From NCBI RefSeq assembly GCF_003999375.1, contig NZ_RJLC01000001.1, positions 1-51,330 of the forward strand: a stretch of DNA of 51,330 bases. The letters run 5' to 3'. The notes beneath the pieces are model-generated. The model worked only from the letters and a program-made list of their open reading frames with translations, had not been told where the DNA came from and made no database searches. The position numbers were made by a program, and so were the translations under genes. Below are positions 34,233-44,510 of this stretch, piece after piece (position 1 is the first letter of the stretch; every line of letters begins with the position of its first letter). This DNA comes from Pseudidiomarina mangrovi. GTDB lineage: Bacteria > Pseudomonadota > Gammaproteobacteria > Enterobacterales > Alteromonadaceae.

Positions 34233-34683
34233 TCTAGCAGCTGTTGCGTTATTGACGTTACTCGGCTGTCAAACGACGGCGCCGCAGTTCACTGAAACGG
34301 CAATGCAGCCGGCCATTGAAAACGCCACTTTGGCTTATCAACAAGGTGATCTGGAACTGGCAGAAGGTTTATGGCGCAAACTGCTGGCGCGCGATCCCAG
34401 CTTAACCTTGGGTTGGTGTCATTTAGGTCATATCGGCTTTCGTCAGCATCACTATGACGCGGCCTTTAATGCCTATCAAAAATGTTTGCGGTATCAGCCT
34501 CAGCAGCCAGCAATTTGGCAAAACATGGCGGTCATTCGCTTGCGCCAAGCGAGTGAACTGATGCTGCATGGTAGCGCTTTTTTACCAGCCTCAGAGCATG
34601 TATCAGGGCAGCCGCAAGGCTATCAACGCTTGTTGCAGTCGTTAATGCTGCTGCAGCGCGCATCCCAGCAGTTGGAGGACTAA
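34219..34683 (+). CDS. tadD: TadD-like TPR lipoprotein
   Basis: From ATG 34219, with AGGA nine bases upstream, the 154-residue protein has a lipobox LLGC (lipidated Cys near residue 16). Tetratricopeptide-type repeats follow: about residues 34-66 with LAYQQGDLELAEGLW, and about 68-100 with GHIGFRQHHYDAAFNAYQK. TadD is a pilotin-like or assembly lipoprotein in Tad systems. It is 14 nt inside the DUF192 gene end. Confidence 0.8.
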   Translation: MLRPSLAAVALLTLLGCQTTAPQFTETAMQPAIENATLAYQQGDLELAEGLWRKLLARDPSLTLGWCHLGHIGFRQHHYDAAFNAYQKCLRYQPQQPAIWQNMAVIRLRQASELMLHGSAFLPASEHVSGQPQGYQRLLQSLMLLQRASQQLED

Positions 34684-34688
34684 GCAGC

Positions 34689-35423
34689 GTGACAAAACAA
34701 CATCGCCAGAGCGGCTTCTTTTTACCGCTTACGGTAGCGCTGATGATGCTATTTAGTAGCTTTTGGTTAACTCAGCAACACCGTTTAGACCCGGTAGACC
34801 AGCGCTGGCTTAGCGCTATCGAATTGCAGCAGGAGCTGCTGTTCTGGCATCGGGGGGTATTGCACTTTTATCGAAAGTACGCCGTCTGGCCGGCCGATTT
34901 AGAAGCTGTTGTGCAAGCTTTTTCGTTAGCATCAACGCCACATGGGGTGTCCGGTGTGACCATTGTCGACGGCTTTCAATTACAGGCGCTAGGCGTGGAC
35001 CCTGGTGTTGCTGAACAGGTGGTAGCGCCACTTGCAGACTATTTAGAGTATCGTGCCGATGGCAGCGTGCTGTTACCGATTCGTTTAGCCAATGCAACGG
35101 TTGATAATCCGCATTTGATCGAACGTGCAGCAGCAACGCCAGTGTTGATGGCGACAGCTATTGATTTTTCTAATTTTGGCTTGGATACCAGTTACCTTGA
35201 GGCGAGTCAAAGCCTGATCAGCGATATTCATAGCCGCGATCTTGAGGTTAACGGTAGCTTCACCAGCCCCTTGCTAGATAGCTTTGCGGTGATAACCGAT
35301 GATCTTCGTATCGGTGCTTATTCGTTGCCAGCTCAGCAGCAAAAAATCGAGCTGTTATATGAGGCGCTTTGGTACTGTATGAATGTTAGTGAACGTTGCA
35401 GGAATGCGCCTCAAGTGATGTGA
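34689..35423 (+). CDS. Uncharacterised membrane-anchored protein ending the Tad locus
   Basis: It begins with GTG at 34689, five bases after the tadD stop. The 244-residue protein has one N-terminal helix preceded by an SG motif (QSG-FFLPLTVALMM), like the TadG-type protein at the start of the locus. A periplasmic part of about 210 residues follows, with two cysteines near the C terminus. I recognise no domain. It is probably a minor pilin-like or assembly component. Its stop is two bases from that of mrpG on the other strand. Confidence 0.65.
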   Translation: MTKQHRQSGFFLPLTVALMMLFSSFWLTQQHRLDPVDQRWLSAIELQQELLFWHRGVLHFYRKYAVWPADLEAVVQAFSLASTPHGVSGVTIVDGFQLQALGVDPGVAEQVVAPLADYLEYRADGSVLLPIRLANATVDNPHLIERAAATPVLMATAIDFSNFGLDTSYLEASQSLISDIHSRDLEVNGSFTSPLLDSFAVITDDLRIGAYSLPAQQQKIELLYEALWYCMNVSERCRNAPQVM

Positions 35424-35425
35424 TG

Positions 35426-35803
35426 TTAGCTTTGTTCATCGCTAAATTGTTCAGGTTTTTTACGCAAGTCACGGGTGTTTTCGGTTAGTTTTAACTGTCG
35501 ATGCATTCCTGCTTTGGCGAGCAAATGTGCGCTAATAGGCGCGGTAAGAAATAAGAAAATAGCGATCAGCAGTTCATGAATATTAAAACCTGTGGTGGCG
35601 CCAAAATAAATCAATGAGCCAAGAATGACCCCGCCCACACCCATGGTGGTGTTTTTAGTGGGGGCGTGTAACCGCGTCATGAAATCGGGCAGCCGTAGTA
35701 AACCGATAGAGCCGATCAGCGCAAAACAGGCCCCCAATACTATAAAGAAGCAAATAGTCAGTTCTAGCCAAAACGGCAAGGTATCAAGCATTGAGGTATC
35801 CAT
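35426..35803 (-). CDS. mrpG: Mrp antiporter subunit G
   Basis: MrpG/MnhG is a small membrane subunit of the Mrp cation/proton antiporter. The 125-residue protein has three helices and the family segment GSIGLLRLPDFMTRLHAPTK, followed by a charged C-terminal tail. It is the last gene of the six-gene operon; mrpF overlaps it by one base. Confidence 0.94.
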   Translation of the reverse strand: MDTSMLDTLPFWLELTICFFIVLGACFALIGSIGLLRLPDFMTRLHAPTKNTTMGVGGVILGSLIYFGATTGFNIHELLIAIFLFLTAPISAHLLAKAGMHRQLKLTENTRDLRKKPEQFSDEQS

Positions 35804-36072
35804 TATTCAATAATATCTCCACGCAGCAAAAATTTTGCTGCTGCCACGGTGCCAATAAAGCCAAGCATCGCAATCAGCAAAGCTGCCTCAAAGTAAAATG
35901 ACGTGTGATGCCACATACCGAGCAGAATGAGTAACGCCAGTGAATTGATATAGATAGTATCGAGCGCTAGGATCCGGTCGAGTAGATCGGGGCCTCGGAA
36001 AAATCGCAGTAAGTTCAGCAACAGCGCTACACTAAACATGAAAAAAGCGAACTGCAAGACGGTCGTTAACAT
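35803..36072 (-). CDS. mrpF: Mrp antiporter subunit F
   Basis: MrpF/MnhF has 89 residues, three helices, and the conserved GPDLLDRILALDTI segment between helices one and two. Overlaps with mrpE (7 nt) and mrpG (1 nt) show strong translational coupling. Confidence 0.94.
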   Translation of the reverse strand: MLTTVLQFAFFMFSVALLLNLLRFFRGPDLLDRILALDTIYINSLALLILLGMWHHTSFYFEAALLIAMLGFIGTVAAAKFLLRGDIIE

Positions 36073-36554
36073 TGGAAAATCACCTTTAATCGATTTTCGT
36101 ACCGGTGCTGAATGGTCGCGATCATAGCCTCAGCATCTTTAACGTTGAGCGAATGGATAAGTAAGGTTCTGCCATCGTGGCTAAATTCGATAGAGATGGT
36201 ACCCGGCGTTAAGCTGATGGTGCTGGCGAGAATAGTAATCGGCAATTCACCCTCAATAGCCAGCGGATATTCAACCCAAGCAGGATAAATACTACGCCGC
36301 GGGCTCAGAATAATAGCCGCAATCGAGAAATTCGACTTCACAATATCTAGTAAGACCACGAAGCAATACTCAACCGCTTTCCATGGTCGTGCTACGCGCA
36401 CATGAAAGTCACTGCCACGACTAGTAAACAGCGGAATAGCGATAGCTAGAATACTCCCCACGACAATCAAGCCAGGGGTGATGTTATTTTGAATCAACAG
36501 CCAAAAACCGAGCAGAAACAGGCTGAGTCGTGGCGCTGGCAAAAATTTACTCAT
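36066..36554 (-). CDS. mrpE: Mrp antiporter subunit E
   Basis: MrpE/MnhE has 162 residues, with N-terminal helices and the family's cytoplasmic domain containing TILASTISLTPGTI. The D subunit overlaps it by 8 nt. MrpE links to the MrpB-containing part of the complex in known Mrp structures. Confidence 0.93.
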   Translation of the reverse strand: MSKFLPAPRLSLFLLGFWLLIQNNITPGLIVVGSILAIAIPLFTSRGSDFHVRVARPWKAVEYCFVVLLDIVKSNFSIAAIILSPRRSIYPAWVEYPLAIEGELPITILASTISLTPGTISIEFSHDGRTLLIHSLNVKDAEAMIATIQHRYENRLKVIFQC

Positions 36555-38067
36555 GATCGCCTCCAGTCAACTGTAATACCGCCTCAATGTAGCGCTCTGG
36601 CTGACTCAAATCATCGGCGATAGCCGTGGTAAAATCACTCACAGGCTGGGCGAAAATAGTTAAAGCAATGGCTCCAAGCAGCAGCACAGCGATAGTCGCT
36701 AGCTGGCCTCTCGGGTGGCTAATATCCGCCGGCTTGCCCGGCAGGGTATGCCAGAACATGCGGCTGCCTGCCCGTGATAGCGCAATCATGCCTAAGAAGG
36801 TGCTGAATAGTACCAGCGGCCATAGCAAGGCAACTTGTGCACCGGTGCGCGCCGCTTCAAGAATAAATAACTTACTCACAAAACCTGATAGCGGCGGCAT
36901 ACCGATGACGGTAATAGCCGCCACGAAAAATAGCAATCCGAGCGCGGCATGCTGGGCCAACTTACGGCCTTTGATAATGCGTGAAGCGGTTTTACCACGT
37001 TGTGCAGCAATCACATCGGCCAGCAAAAACAACGCACCGGTCACTAGGGTTGAATGGAGTAGGTAGAACAATACGCCACTTATCGCCCGATCATTGCCCA
37101 TGCTGAAAGTGGTTAGCATGGTACCCACTGAAATAACCACCAGATAAGCAATAGCCAAGCGCAAGTCGCGACTACCAAGCACACCCAAGCCACCGACAGC
37201 GAGTGTCGCCAGACCAAGCCACCATAGCCAATCGTAACCTAAGCCGGCGGCGAGGCCAGCATCGGCACCAAAAATCAGGGTAAACACGCGAATGATGGCG
37301 TAGATACCAACCTTGGTCATGATGGCAAATAGCGCAGCAACGGTGCCGGTCGTGGTGGCGTAGGCTTGCGGTAACCAAAAGTAGAGCGGTAACAGTGCCG
37401 CTTTGAGACCAGATACGATCAGCAATAAGAGCCCGCCGCTGCGTGCAATCGCGGCATCATCACCGGTTAATGTACTCACCTTCATAGCCATATCAGCCAT
37501 GTTAAGGGTTCCGGTTATTCCGTACAAAATACCGAGGCTTATCAAGAATAGGGCTGAGCCGGCCAAATTAAGCAAAACGTAATGCAAGGTCGCACGCAGC
37601 TTTTGTTTGCCGCCACCATGCATTAGCAAGGCATAACTTGAGATCAGCAATACTTCAAAGAATACAAACAGGTTAAATAAGTCACCGGTTAAAAATGCAC
37701 CTAAGATACCGAGTAACTGAAACTGGAATAATGCATGAAAATGCGAGCCTAGGTTGTCCTCGCCGTAACAGCCGAAAATAAGTACTGGTAAAGCCAACAA
37801 TGCCGTTAATAGCACCATCATGGCGGCCAAACGATCTACCACTAAAACGATACCATAGGGAGCTTGCCAATTACCGACGGCGTATACCAAGGTGGTTGAA
37901 TTGACCTGCAGGAGTAGGGTCACACTGACAATAATCAGTAACGAGCACGACACTAAACCAATAATACGGCGATAAAACTGCGGATTATTGCCCCACGGGA
38001 ATAATTGTAACAAGGCAGCGAACAAGGGTATGAGTAATGGCAAAATAGCCAAATGCTGACTCAACAT
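36547..38067 (-). CDS. mrpD: Mrp antiporter subunit D (proton-pumping)
   Basis: MrpD is homologous to the NuoL/M/N antiporter-like subunits of complex I. The 506-residue protein has about 14 helices and the family segments DLFNLFVFFEVLLISSYAL and FWLPQAYATTTG. The glutamate in the helix with FFEVLL corresponds to the conserved proton-path residue. Confidence 0.95.
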   Translation of the reverse strand: MLSQHLAILPLLIPLFAALLQLFPWGNNPQFYRRIIGLVSCSLLIIVSVTLLLQVNSTTLVYAVGNWQAPYGIVLVVDRLAAMMVLLTALLALPVLIFGCYGEDNLGSHFHALFQFQLLGILGAFLTGDLFNLFVFFEVLLISSYALLMHGGGKQKLRATLHYVLLNLAGSALFLISLGILYGITGTLNMADMAMKVSTLTGDDAAIARSGGLLLLIVSGLKAALLPLYFWLPQAYATTTGTVAALFAIMTKVGIYAIIRVFTLIFGADAGLAAGLGYDWLWWLGLATLAVGGLGVLGSRDLRLAIAYLVVISVGTMLTTFSMGNDRAISGVLFYLLHSTLVTGALFLLADVIAAQRGKTASRIIKGRKLAQHAALGLLFFVAAITVIGMPPLSGFVSKLFILEAARTGAQVALLWPLVLFSTFLGMIALSRAGSRMFWHTLPGKPADISHPRGQLATIAVLLLGAIALTIFAQPVSDFTTAIADDLSQPERYIEAVLQLTGGDHE

Positions 38068-38414
38068 TAGCGTTTATCCTCTTGCTCAGCCTGATAATTG
38101 GGTTCATTCACTTCGTCAGAACCAAATTCACCACGAACCCGCACCGCCAGAATGATGGAATAGGCGGTCATAGCAAAGCCAATCACGATTGCAGTTAACA
38201 CTAACGCCTGCGGGAGCGGATCGGTGTAGGGCTCGCCAGCACCAATAATGGGAACTTGGTCAATCACTAAGCGGCCGCTTGAGAATAAGAACAAATTCAC
38301 TGCATACGACAGCATGGTTAGGCCAATAACGATGGGAAACGAGCGCGCGCGCAAAATCAAATACACGCTACAGGCGGTTAGGGTACCTACAGTTATGGCA
38401 TACAAGGTTTCCAT
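38067..38414 (-). CDS. mrpC: Mrp antiporter subunit C
   Basis: MrpC is a NuoK-like subunit of 115 residues with three helices and the LPQALVLTAIVIGFA segment of that family. It overlaps mrpD and the mrpA fusion gene by single bases, so the whole operon is effectively continuous. Confidence 0.94.
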   Translation of the reverse strand: METLYAITVGTLTACSVYLILRARSFPIVIGLTMLSYAVNLFLFSSGRLVIDQVPIIGAGEPYTDPLPQALVLTAIVIGFAMTAYSIILAVRVRGEFGSDEVNEPNYQAEQEDKR

Positions 38415-41200
38415 TAATGTCCCTCCTGACGCGGGCGATGACGGGTTGTCATTTGTCCAAAGTTGGCCAAGATCATCAGCGTAGCGCCAATGACGGTGAG
38501 ATACACACCCAAATCAAACAGGATTGCGGTAGCTATCTCAAATTTACCGACAATGGGCCAGTCTAGATAGGTAAACCATGAAGTGAGGAAGTTTGCACCG
38601 AATAACCAGCTACCCACACCAGTCAGGCTGGCTATCAATACACCGATAGCCGCCAAGGATTGATAGTTGTAGTTGAAGCGTTCTTTGACCCAATCTACGC
38701 CGTTTGCCATGTACTGCAAAATCATCGCTGCCGCGGTTACTAGACCGGCGATGAAGCCGCCACCTGGCAAATTATGACCCCGTAAGAAGATGTACATAGA
38801 GACCATCAAGGCCAGCGGCAGTACCAGCTGCGAAATGGTTTGTAGCATCATCGGATGTTTCACCTGATGCCAAGCACGGCCATCGACATCGCCCGATGGC
38901 ATAAATGGTCGCAAATTATTCAATAACTTATGGATACCAGCAGCAGCAATAGCCAACACGGTAATCTCGCCAAGGGTATCGAAACCGCGGAAGTCCACCA
39001 GTATTACGTTGACCACGTTGGTACCGCCACCGCCCGGTACTGAATTGGCAAGGAAATAGTCGGAAATGCTGCTAAACGGCCGAGTCAGCAGGGCAAAGGT
39101 AATGGAACCGACCACGCCACCGACAAAACCGGCGATCAAAATATCCCGTGCAACCCGGCCACCAGTCGACGAGCGCGGGATCCGCTGCGGCATGAAGAAT
39201 AACGCCAAAATCATCAGCAAAATGCTGACCACCTCAACCACCAGCTGGGTCATCGCCAGGTCTGGCGCAGAAAACTGGATGAATACCAGTGATACCATCA
39301 AACCGACCACAGATAGCATCAGTAGCGAGGTCAGCCGCTGGCGATGAAATATCACCGCACCAAAAGCCGCCGCCATAAGAATAATAGCGCCACTTAAACT
39401 TATCGCATCTACGTCTAGCTGGGGTCGTGAGCCAGTTAATGCGCTGATATTCATCAATTCTGGAATCACAAATACCAGCACCAGAATGAATAAAGCTGCC
39501 ATATAGCGCTGTAATGAACCAGTTTCAATGCGTTGCATCAGGTTATCGCAAAACCGGGTGACCCGGCTGACGATGCCAGCAAATACATCTTTGGCATCGC
39601 GAATATCGAACTGCCGATTGAAGTTAAACAGCTCAGTGCGTTGTAGGTAAATGATGATGCCACCCAACAGCGCCAATACACTCATCAATAACGGTAAATT
39701 AAAGCCGTGCCACAGGGCGATATAAACCTCAGCATCAGCGCCGGCTACACTGGTCAAGGCCGGTGTTAAAAACCCTGACACCATAATCATTGGAGCGATG
39801 CCCACGGTGATACATAATGCCGCCAGAATCAGCACCGGTACCCGCATCATTATGGGTGGTTCATGCGGCTGTTTCGGTAGCTCATGGGCTTTGTCAAAAA
39901 ACACGTCATAGACAAAACGAATCGAGTAGGCCACAGAAAGCATCGCGCCCAAGGTCACAAGCACTGGAATGAACCACGACAGACCACCAAATAGGTGTTG
40001 TTGATAGGCCTCAGTAAAGAACATTTCCTTGGATAGAAAACCATTGAGCAACGGCACTCCAGCCATCGCCGCGGAGGTAATCATGGCTAGCCACATAGTC
40101 ATTGGCATGGCTTTGCGCAAACCACCAAGCTTACGTAAATCACGGCTGCCAGTTTCATGATCAATAATACCGGCAATCATAAACAAACCGGCCTTGAAGG
40201 TGGCGTGGTTAAGAATATGGAATAGTGCTGCTAACAGGGCACCGTGAGTGCCCAAACCCAGCAGCATGGTAATGAGGCCAAGGTGACTAATGGTGGAGAA
40301 GGCCAGCAAGCCTTTCAAATCATTCTTAAGCAGTGCGAAGTAGGCACCGAATAGCATGGTCGCTAAACCTACTAAGGTAACAATAGTGAACCATTCAAAG
40401 GTGCCACCAAGTACCGGGAATAACCGTGCTAATAGGAATATTCCAGCCTTTACCATGGTTGCTGAGTGTAAGTACGCACTAACCGGCGTCGGTGCTGCCA
40501 TGGCATGAGGCAGCCAGAATTGGAAGGGGAATTGCGCCGACTTGGTAAAGGCACCAATGAGCACCAGCAGCAGCGCTGGTACATATAAACTGTGGGCACG
40601 AATAGCATCGGCGGCGGCGAATACTGCATCGAGTTGGTAACTGCCGGCAATATTACCTATTAGTAAGATACCGGCCAATAAGGCTAAACCACCTGCACCG
40701 GTGATAGCCAGCGCCATACGTGCGCCGCGACGAGCGTTACTTTGATGAAACCAAAAGCCAATCAGTAAGAATGATGAAATACTGGTGAGTTCCCAGAAGA
40801 ACCACAATAAGATCAGGTTATCGGCGGTGACGATCCCCAACATTGAGCCCATAAATAGCAGCAAGCAGGCATAGAAACGCCCGGCATCATCATGCTGACT
40901 CAAATAAAAGTGTGCGTAGATAATAATCAGTAGACCAATACCAAGAATTAACGCAGCAAACAGCAGCGATAGACCATCGAGACGAAATGCCACATGAAGA
41001 CCTAGCTGCGGTAACCAGGTTGCCAAAAATTGTGGTACTTCACCGGCTAACACCGAGGGGGTTAGATAGCCCAGTAACAGTAGGCTGACCACAGCAACTG
41101 CACCGGCCGCGTAGCTTATGGTACGGCGACTGTGGTGACGGACTAATAGTGGTGCGATTGCGCCGAGAAACGGTAATGCGACCATCAGAGCGAGATACAT
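38414..41200 (-). CDS. mrpA: Mrp antiporter subunits A and B fused
   Basis: This large subunit has 928 residues. The first two thirds are NuoL-like ([39 protein letters not shown]). A MrpA C-terminal extension follows, and the last 140 residues are an MrpB domain ([17 protein letters not shown]). The A-B fusion with six genes in total is the group 2 type of Mrp operon. It exports Na+ or K+ in exchange for protons, useful in saline or alkaline settings. An AAGGAAG ribosome binding site precedes the ATG. Confidence 0.95.
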   Translation of the reverse strand: MYLALMVALPFLGAIAPLLVRHHSRRTISYAAGAVAVVSLLLLGYLTPSVLAGEVPQFLATWLPQLGLHVAFRLDGLSLLFAALILGIGLLIIIYAHFYLSQHDDAGRFYACLLLFMGSMLGIVTADNLILLWFFWELTSISSFLLIGFWFHQSNARRGARMALAITGAGGLALLAGILLIGNIAGSYQLDAVFAAADAIRAHSLYVPALLLVLIGAFTKSAQFPFQFWLPHAMAAPTPVSAYLHSATMVKAGIFLLARLFPVLGGTFEWFTIVTLVGLATMLFGAYFALLKNDLKGLLAFSTISHLGLITMLLGLGTHGALLAALFHILNHATFKAGLFMIAGIIDHETGSRDLRKLGGLRKAMPMTMWLAMITSAAMAGVPLLNGFLSKEMFFTEAYQQHLFGGLSWFIPVLVTLGAMLSVAYSIRFVYDVFFDKAHELPKQPHEPPIMMRVPVLILAALCITVGIAPMIMVSGFLTPALTSVAGADAEVYIALWHGFNLPLLMSVLALLGGIIIYLQRTELFNFNRQFDIRDAKDVFAGIVSRVTRFCDNLMQRIETGSLQRYMAALFILVLVFVIPELMNISALTGSRPQLDVDAISLSGAIILMAAAFGAVIFHRQRLTSLLMLSVVGLMVSLVFIQFSAPDLAMTQLVVEVVSILLMILALFFMPQRIPRSSTGGRVARDILIAGFVGGVVGSITFALLTRPFSSISDYFLANSVPGGGGTNVVNVILVDFRGFDTLGEITVLAIAAAGIHKLLNNLRPFMPSGDVDGRAWHQVKHPMMLQTISQLVLPLALMVSMYIFLRGHNLPGGGFIAGLVTAAAMILQYMANGVDWVKERFNYNYQSLAAIGVLIASLTGVGSWLFGANFLTSWFTYLDWPIVGKFEIATAILFDLGVYLTVIGATLMILANFGQMTTRHRPRQEGH

Positions 41201-41600
41201 GAACTTCCTTTTGTGTCGTCTTTAACTCAGTAGTTACCGATTTATAGCCTTGAATTTACCACTAGTTTCGTTGCGTTGCCAACTGCGCTGCTGAGCTAAA
41301 CCGCCCAACTGGCGGTAATTGGCGATGAACCTTCACTATATAAATAAGTGGCATCTAGCGCTGCATTATGTCGCAATCTGTAGTACACTCATCGAACATT
41401 TTATCCCCGCTCGTGAACATCGCTGCGCGCTAAGTTTGGCCGCACAAATAAATCGCAACTCGTACTACCATCAACAAATTTTATCTGTTACAATTCGCCG
41501 CCCTTTTACATGGGTAAATCCCGTATTGGGGGCAGCGTCTTGCAAAAGACAACATCGACCCGAGAGGGTCTTGTTTACATAAATCAAGCGGAGCACTGCA
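41201..41600. promoter_or_regulatory. Divergent regulatory region between mrp and the spc operon
   Basis: These 400 bases hold no gene I can support. Toward mrp (minus strand) a TATAAA at 41241-41246 could be a -10. Toward rplN there is an extended -10, TGTTACAAT (41486-41494), with a GC-rich discriminator and no good -35. The leader then carries a GACCC-GAGA-GGGTC hairpin at 41557-41570, followed by a short T-rich stretch 30 nt before rplN. In most relatives this space would hold the end of the S10 operon (rpsQ); no trace of it is seen. Confidence 0.55.
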
Positions 41601-41969
41601 ATGATCCAAATGCAAACTACACTGGAAGTGGCCGATAACTCGGGCGCCCGCAGCGTACAATGTATTAAGGTTCTGGGTGGGTCGCACCGCCGTTATGCCA
41701 GCATTGGCGACATCATCAAGGTCTCGATCAAGGAAGCAATTCCTCGTGGTAAGGTCAAAAAAGGCGATGTATATAACGCGGTAGTGGTACGCACCAAGAA
41801 AGGCGTCCGTCGTCAAGACGGGTCAGTCATCCGTTTTGACCGCAACGCGGCTGTTTTGTTGAACAATAACAAACAACCGATTGGCACTCGTATCTTTGGA
41901 CCAGTGACACGTGAATTGCGCTCTGAGCAGTTCATGAAAATTGTCTCTTTGGCACCAGAAGTACTGTAA
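41601..41969 (+). CDS. rplN: Ribosomal protein uL14
   Basis: This is a 122-residue large-subunit protein near the 30S interface that helps form an inter-subunit bridge. The N terminus [17 protein letters not shown] is diagnostic. It is the first gene of the spc operon with a GCGGAG ribosome binding site. Unlike the usual arrangement, rpsQ does not precede it. Confidence 0.99.
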   Translation: MIQMQTTLEVADNSGARSVQCIKVLGGSHRRYASIGDIIKVSIKEAIPRGKVKKGDVYNAVVVRTKKGVRRQDGSVIRFDRNAAVLLNNNKQPIGTRIFGPVTRELRSEQFMKIVSLAPEVL

Positions 41970-41979
41970 GGAGTCAGTG

Positions 41980-42294
41980 ATGGCGGCAAAAATTAAACGT
42001 GATGACGAAGTAGTAGTCCTGGCCGGTAAAGACAAAGGTAAGCGCGGTAAAGTGCTGAAAGTCGATACCGCGAGTAATCGTGTATTTGTTGAAGGCGTTA
42101 ATGTCGTCAAGAAACACCAGAAGCCAAACCCGGCTTTAGGCGTGACTGGCGGAATTATCGAACAGGAAGCTCCTGTTCATGCTTCTAACTTAGCGGTTTA
42201 CAACCCAGCGACTGGTAAAGCAGATCGTGTTGGTTTCCGAATTGAAGATGGCAAGAAAGTTCGCTTCTTCAAATCAAACAACGCAATCATTTAA
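41980..42294 (+). CDS. rplX: Ribosomal protein uL24
   Basis: This assembly-initiator protein has 104 residues and a KOW motif ([18 protein letters not shown]). The start at 41980 behind AAGGAG is preferred to the longer frame from 41941 inside rplN. It is second in the spc operon. Confidence 0.98.
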   Translation: MAAKIKRDDEVVVLAGKDKGKRGKVLKVDTASNRVFVEGVNVVKKHQKPNPALGVTGGIIEQEAPVHASNLAVYNPATGKADRVGFRIEDGKKVRFFKSNNAII

Positions 42295-42314
42295 TTTAAA
42301 TTTGGAGTTTTACG

Positions 42315-42854
42315 ATGGCGAAACTGCATGATTTTTACAATGAATCGGTAGTTCCTGAACTTGTTAAACAGTTCGGCTACAATACCGTCATGCAAGTCCC
42401 TCGGATTGAAAAAATCACCCTGAATATGGGTGTTGGTGAAGCTCTGGCAGACAAAAAGATTCTCGACAACGCGGCAGCGGACTTAGAGGCCATTTCTGGT
42501 CAACGTCCAATCCGTACGTTAGCTCGTAAATCTGTCGCTGGCTTCAAAATCCGTGAAGGCTACCCAATTGGCTGTAAAGTGACTCTGCGTGGCGAGCGCA
42601 TGTGGGATTTCCTGCAACGTTTAATTACGATTGCTATCCCACGTATCCGTGATTTCCGTGGTTTAAACCCGAAATCTTTCGATGGTCGTGGAAATTACAG
42701 TATGGGCGTACGTGAGCAAATCATCTTTCCTGAAATCGACTTTGATAAAGTCGACAAGGTTCGTGGTTTGGACATCACTATCACCACTACTGCAGGCACT
42801 GATGACGAAGCTCGCGCTTTGCTCGCTGCCTTCAACTTCCCGTTCAAGAAGTAA
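42315..42854 (+). CDS. rplE: Ribosomal protein uL5
   Basis: It has 179 residues, binds 5S rRNA and contacts P-site tRNA. The sequence around the start codon (GCGAAACTGCATGATT after ATG) closely follows the E. coli gene, where this stretch contains the S8 repressor-binding site. Retention of S8 autoregulation is therefore plausible but inferred. Confidence 0.98.
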   Translation: MAKLHDFYNESVVPELVKQFGYNTVMQVPRIEKITLNMGVGEALADKKILDNAAADLEAISGQRPIRTLARKSVAGFKIREGYPIGCKVTLRGERMWDFLQRLITIAIPRIRDFRGLNPKSFDGRGNYSMGVREQIIFPEIDFDKVDKVRGLDITITTTAGTDDEARALLAAFNFPFKK

Positions 42855-42865
42855 GGTGTAGAGTT

Positions 42866-43171
42866 ATGGCAAAAGAGTCAATGAAAATGCGTGAGCTTAA
42901 GCGTGCTCAGCTAGTTGCTAAATACGCAGAGAAACGCATCGCACTGAAAGCTATGATCAGCGATCCGACTACCTCGGACGAAGATCGTTGGGCGGCTGTA
43001 TTAAAGTTACAAAGCCTTCCGCGTGATTCGAGCCCAAGCCGTCAGCGTAACCGCTGCCGCGTTACAGGCCGCCCTCATGGTTTCTTACGTAAATTCGGCA
43101 TGAGCCGTATTAAAGTACGTGAGAAAGCGATGCGCGGTGAAATTCCTGGCTTGAAAAAAGCTAGCTGGTAA
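42866..43171 (+). CDS. rpsN: Ribosomal protein uS14
   Basis: This is the 101-residue zinc-free long form, with [15 protein letters not shown] and the C-terminal KKASW. Only one Cys is in the former zinc region, so no zinc site exists. It lies 11 nt after rplE. Confidence 0.98.
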   Translation: MAKESMKMRELKRAQLVAKYAEKRIALKAMISDPTTSDEDRWAAVLKLQSLPRDSSPSRQRNRCRVTGRPHGFLRKFGMSRIKVREKAMRGEIPGLKKASW

Positions 43172-43197
43172 GCCACGAGTCACGGGAGAAAGCTAAT

Positions 43198-43590
43198 ATG
43201 AGCATGCAAGATCCAATTGCGGACATGTTTACACGCATCCGCAACGCTCAGGGTGCTAACAAAGTAGCCGTGCGCATGCCGTCTTCTAAGCAAAAAGTGG
43301 CAATTGCCCACGTGCTAAAAGAAGAAGGTTATATCGCGGATTTCAGCGTACAAGGCGAAGTGAAAACTGAGCTTGAAATTACCTTGAAATACTTTGAAGG
43401 CAAACCTGTTATTGAATCCATTGAGCGCGTCAGCCGCCCTGGGTTGCGTATCTATAAGAAACGCAACGAGCTACCTAAAGTTATGGGTGGTTTAGGTGTT
43501 GCTGTTGTCTCTACTTCCAAGGGCTTGATGACCGACCGCGCCGCTCGCAAAGCGGGTTTAGGCGGCGAAGTTATCGGCTACGTCGCGTAA
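43198..43590 (+). CDS. rpsH: Ribosomal protein uS8
   Basis: It has 130 residues, starting [18 protein letters not shown]. It is a primary binder of 16S rRNA and, in E. coli, the repressor of the spc operon acting at rplE. The C-terminal [16 protein letters not shown] motif is complete. Confidence 0.98.
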   Translation: MSMQDPIADMFTRIRNAQGANKVAVRMPSSKQKVAIAHVLKEEGYIADFSVQGEVKTELEITLKYFEGKPVIESIERVSRPGLRIYKKRNELPKVMGGLGVAVVSTSKGLMTDRAARKAGLGGEVIGYVA

Positions 43591-43604
43591 CGAGGAGTTA
43601 GGAA

Positions 43605-44138
43605 ATGTCACGAGTTGCTAAGGCACCGATTGCCATTCCTGCCGGCGTTCAAGTTACGTTGAATGGTCAGGAAGTTACAATTAAAGGTGCAAAAGGCTCA
43701 CTGAGCCATGTAGTGCACAATGCGGTTGAAGTTGTTACTGAAGACAACGTAATCCGTACCAATGCCCGCGAAGGCGTTGCTGGTTCAGCAGCCCAAGCAG
43801 GTACTGCACGTGCGTTACTAAATAATATGGTGGTTGGTGTTGCACAAGGTTATGAGCGCAAGCTGCAGTTAGTTGGTGTTGGTTATCGTGCCAATACTGC
43901 AGGTTCTAAATTGAACCTGTCACTGGGCTTCTCTCATCCAATTGAGTTCGCGATTCCGCAAGGCATCACGATCGAAGTGCCAACACAAACTGAAATTGTC
44001 GTTAAAGGTGTGGACAAGCAGTTAGTCGGTCAAGTTGCCGCTAACATTCGTGCGTACCGTAAACCTGAGCCATACAAAGGCAAAGGTGTACGTTACTCGA
44101 ACGAGCAAGTGCGCCGTAAAGAAGCCAAGAAAAAGTAA
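43605..44138 (+). CDS. rplF: Ribosomal protein uL6
   Basis: It has 177 residues with two similar beta-alpha domains and the C-terminal signature [11 protein letters not shown]. It sits near the GTPase-associated centre. Spacing to rpsH is 14 nt. Confidence 0.98.
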   Translation: MSRVAKAPIAIPAGVQVTLNGQEVTIKGAKGSLSHVVHNAVEVVTEDNVIRTNAREGVAGSAAQAGTARALLNNMVVGVAQGYERKLQLVGVGYRANTAGSKLNLSLGFSHPIEFAIPQGITIEVPTQTEIVVKGVDKQLVGQVAANIRAYRKPEPYKGKGVRYSNEQVRRKEAKKK

Positions 44139-44147
44139 GGTAAAACG

Positions 44148-44501
44148 ATGGACAAGAAATCAGCTCGCTTACGTCGCGCTACGCGCCCACGTAAGAAAAT
44201 GCAAGAGTTGGGTGCTAACCGCCTGGTCGTTCACCGTACACCACGGCATATTTACGCACAGCTTATTGCACCAAACGGTTCTGAAGTACTAGCAGCTGCT
44301 TCTACTGTTGAAAAGGCCGTACGTGACCAGCTGAAAAGCACTGGTAACGTAGATGCCGCTAAAACAGTTGGTAAGCTTATCGCTGAACGGGCGATCGAAA
44401 AAGGCGTACAAACCGTCGCTTTTGATCGTAGTGGCTTCCGCTATCACGGCCGCGTAGCAGCATTAGCTGACGCCGCTCGCGAAGCTGGACTTCAGTTCTA
44501 G
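44148..44501 (+). CDS. rplR: Ribosomal protein uL18
   Basis: This 117-residue 5S rRNA-binding protein has a basic N terminus ([17 protein letters not shown]) and the C-terminal [12 protein letters not shown] segment. It is placed between rplF and rpsE as in E. coli. Confidence 0.98.
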   Translation: MDKKSARLRRATRPRKKMQELGANRLVVHRTPRHIYAQLIAPNGSEVLAAASTVEKAVRDQLKSTGNVDAAKTVGKLIAERAIEKGVQTVAFDRSGFRYHGRVAALADAAREAGLQF

Positions 44502-44510
44502 GAGACGAAC

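Noticed and set aside
41270-41310. TTTAGCTCAG-like sequence (minus strand) resembling a tRNA D-arm
   Set aside because: No T-loop GTTCRA, no acceptor stem and no CCA end at suitable distance.
41319-41582. An 87-codon open frame in the mrp-rplN intergenic region
   Set aside because: No ribosome binding site, no family resemblance, and it runs across the rplN promoter and leader hairpin.
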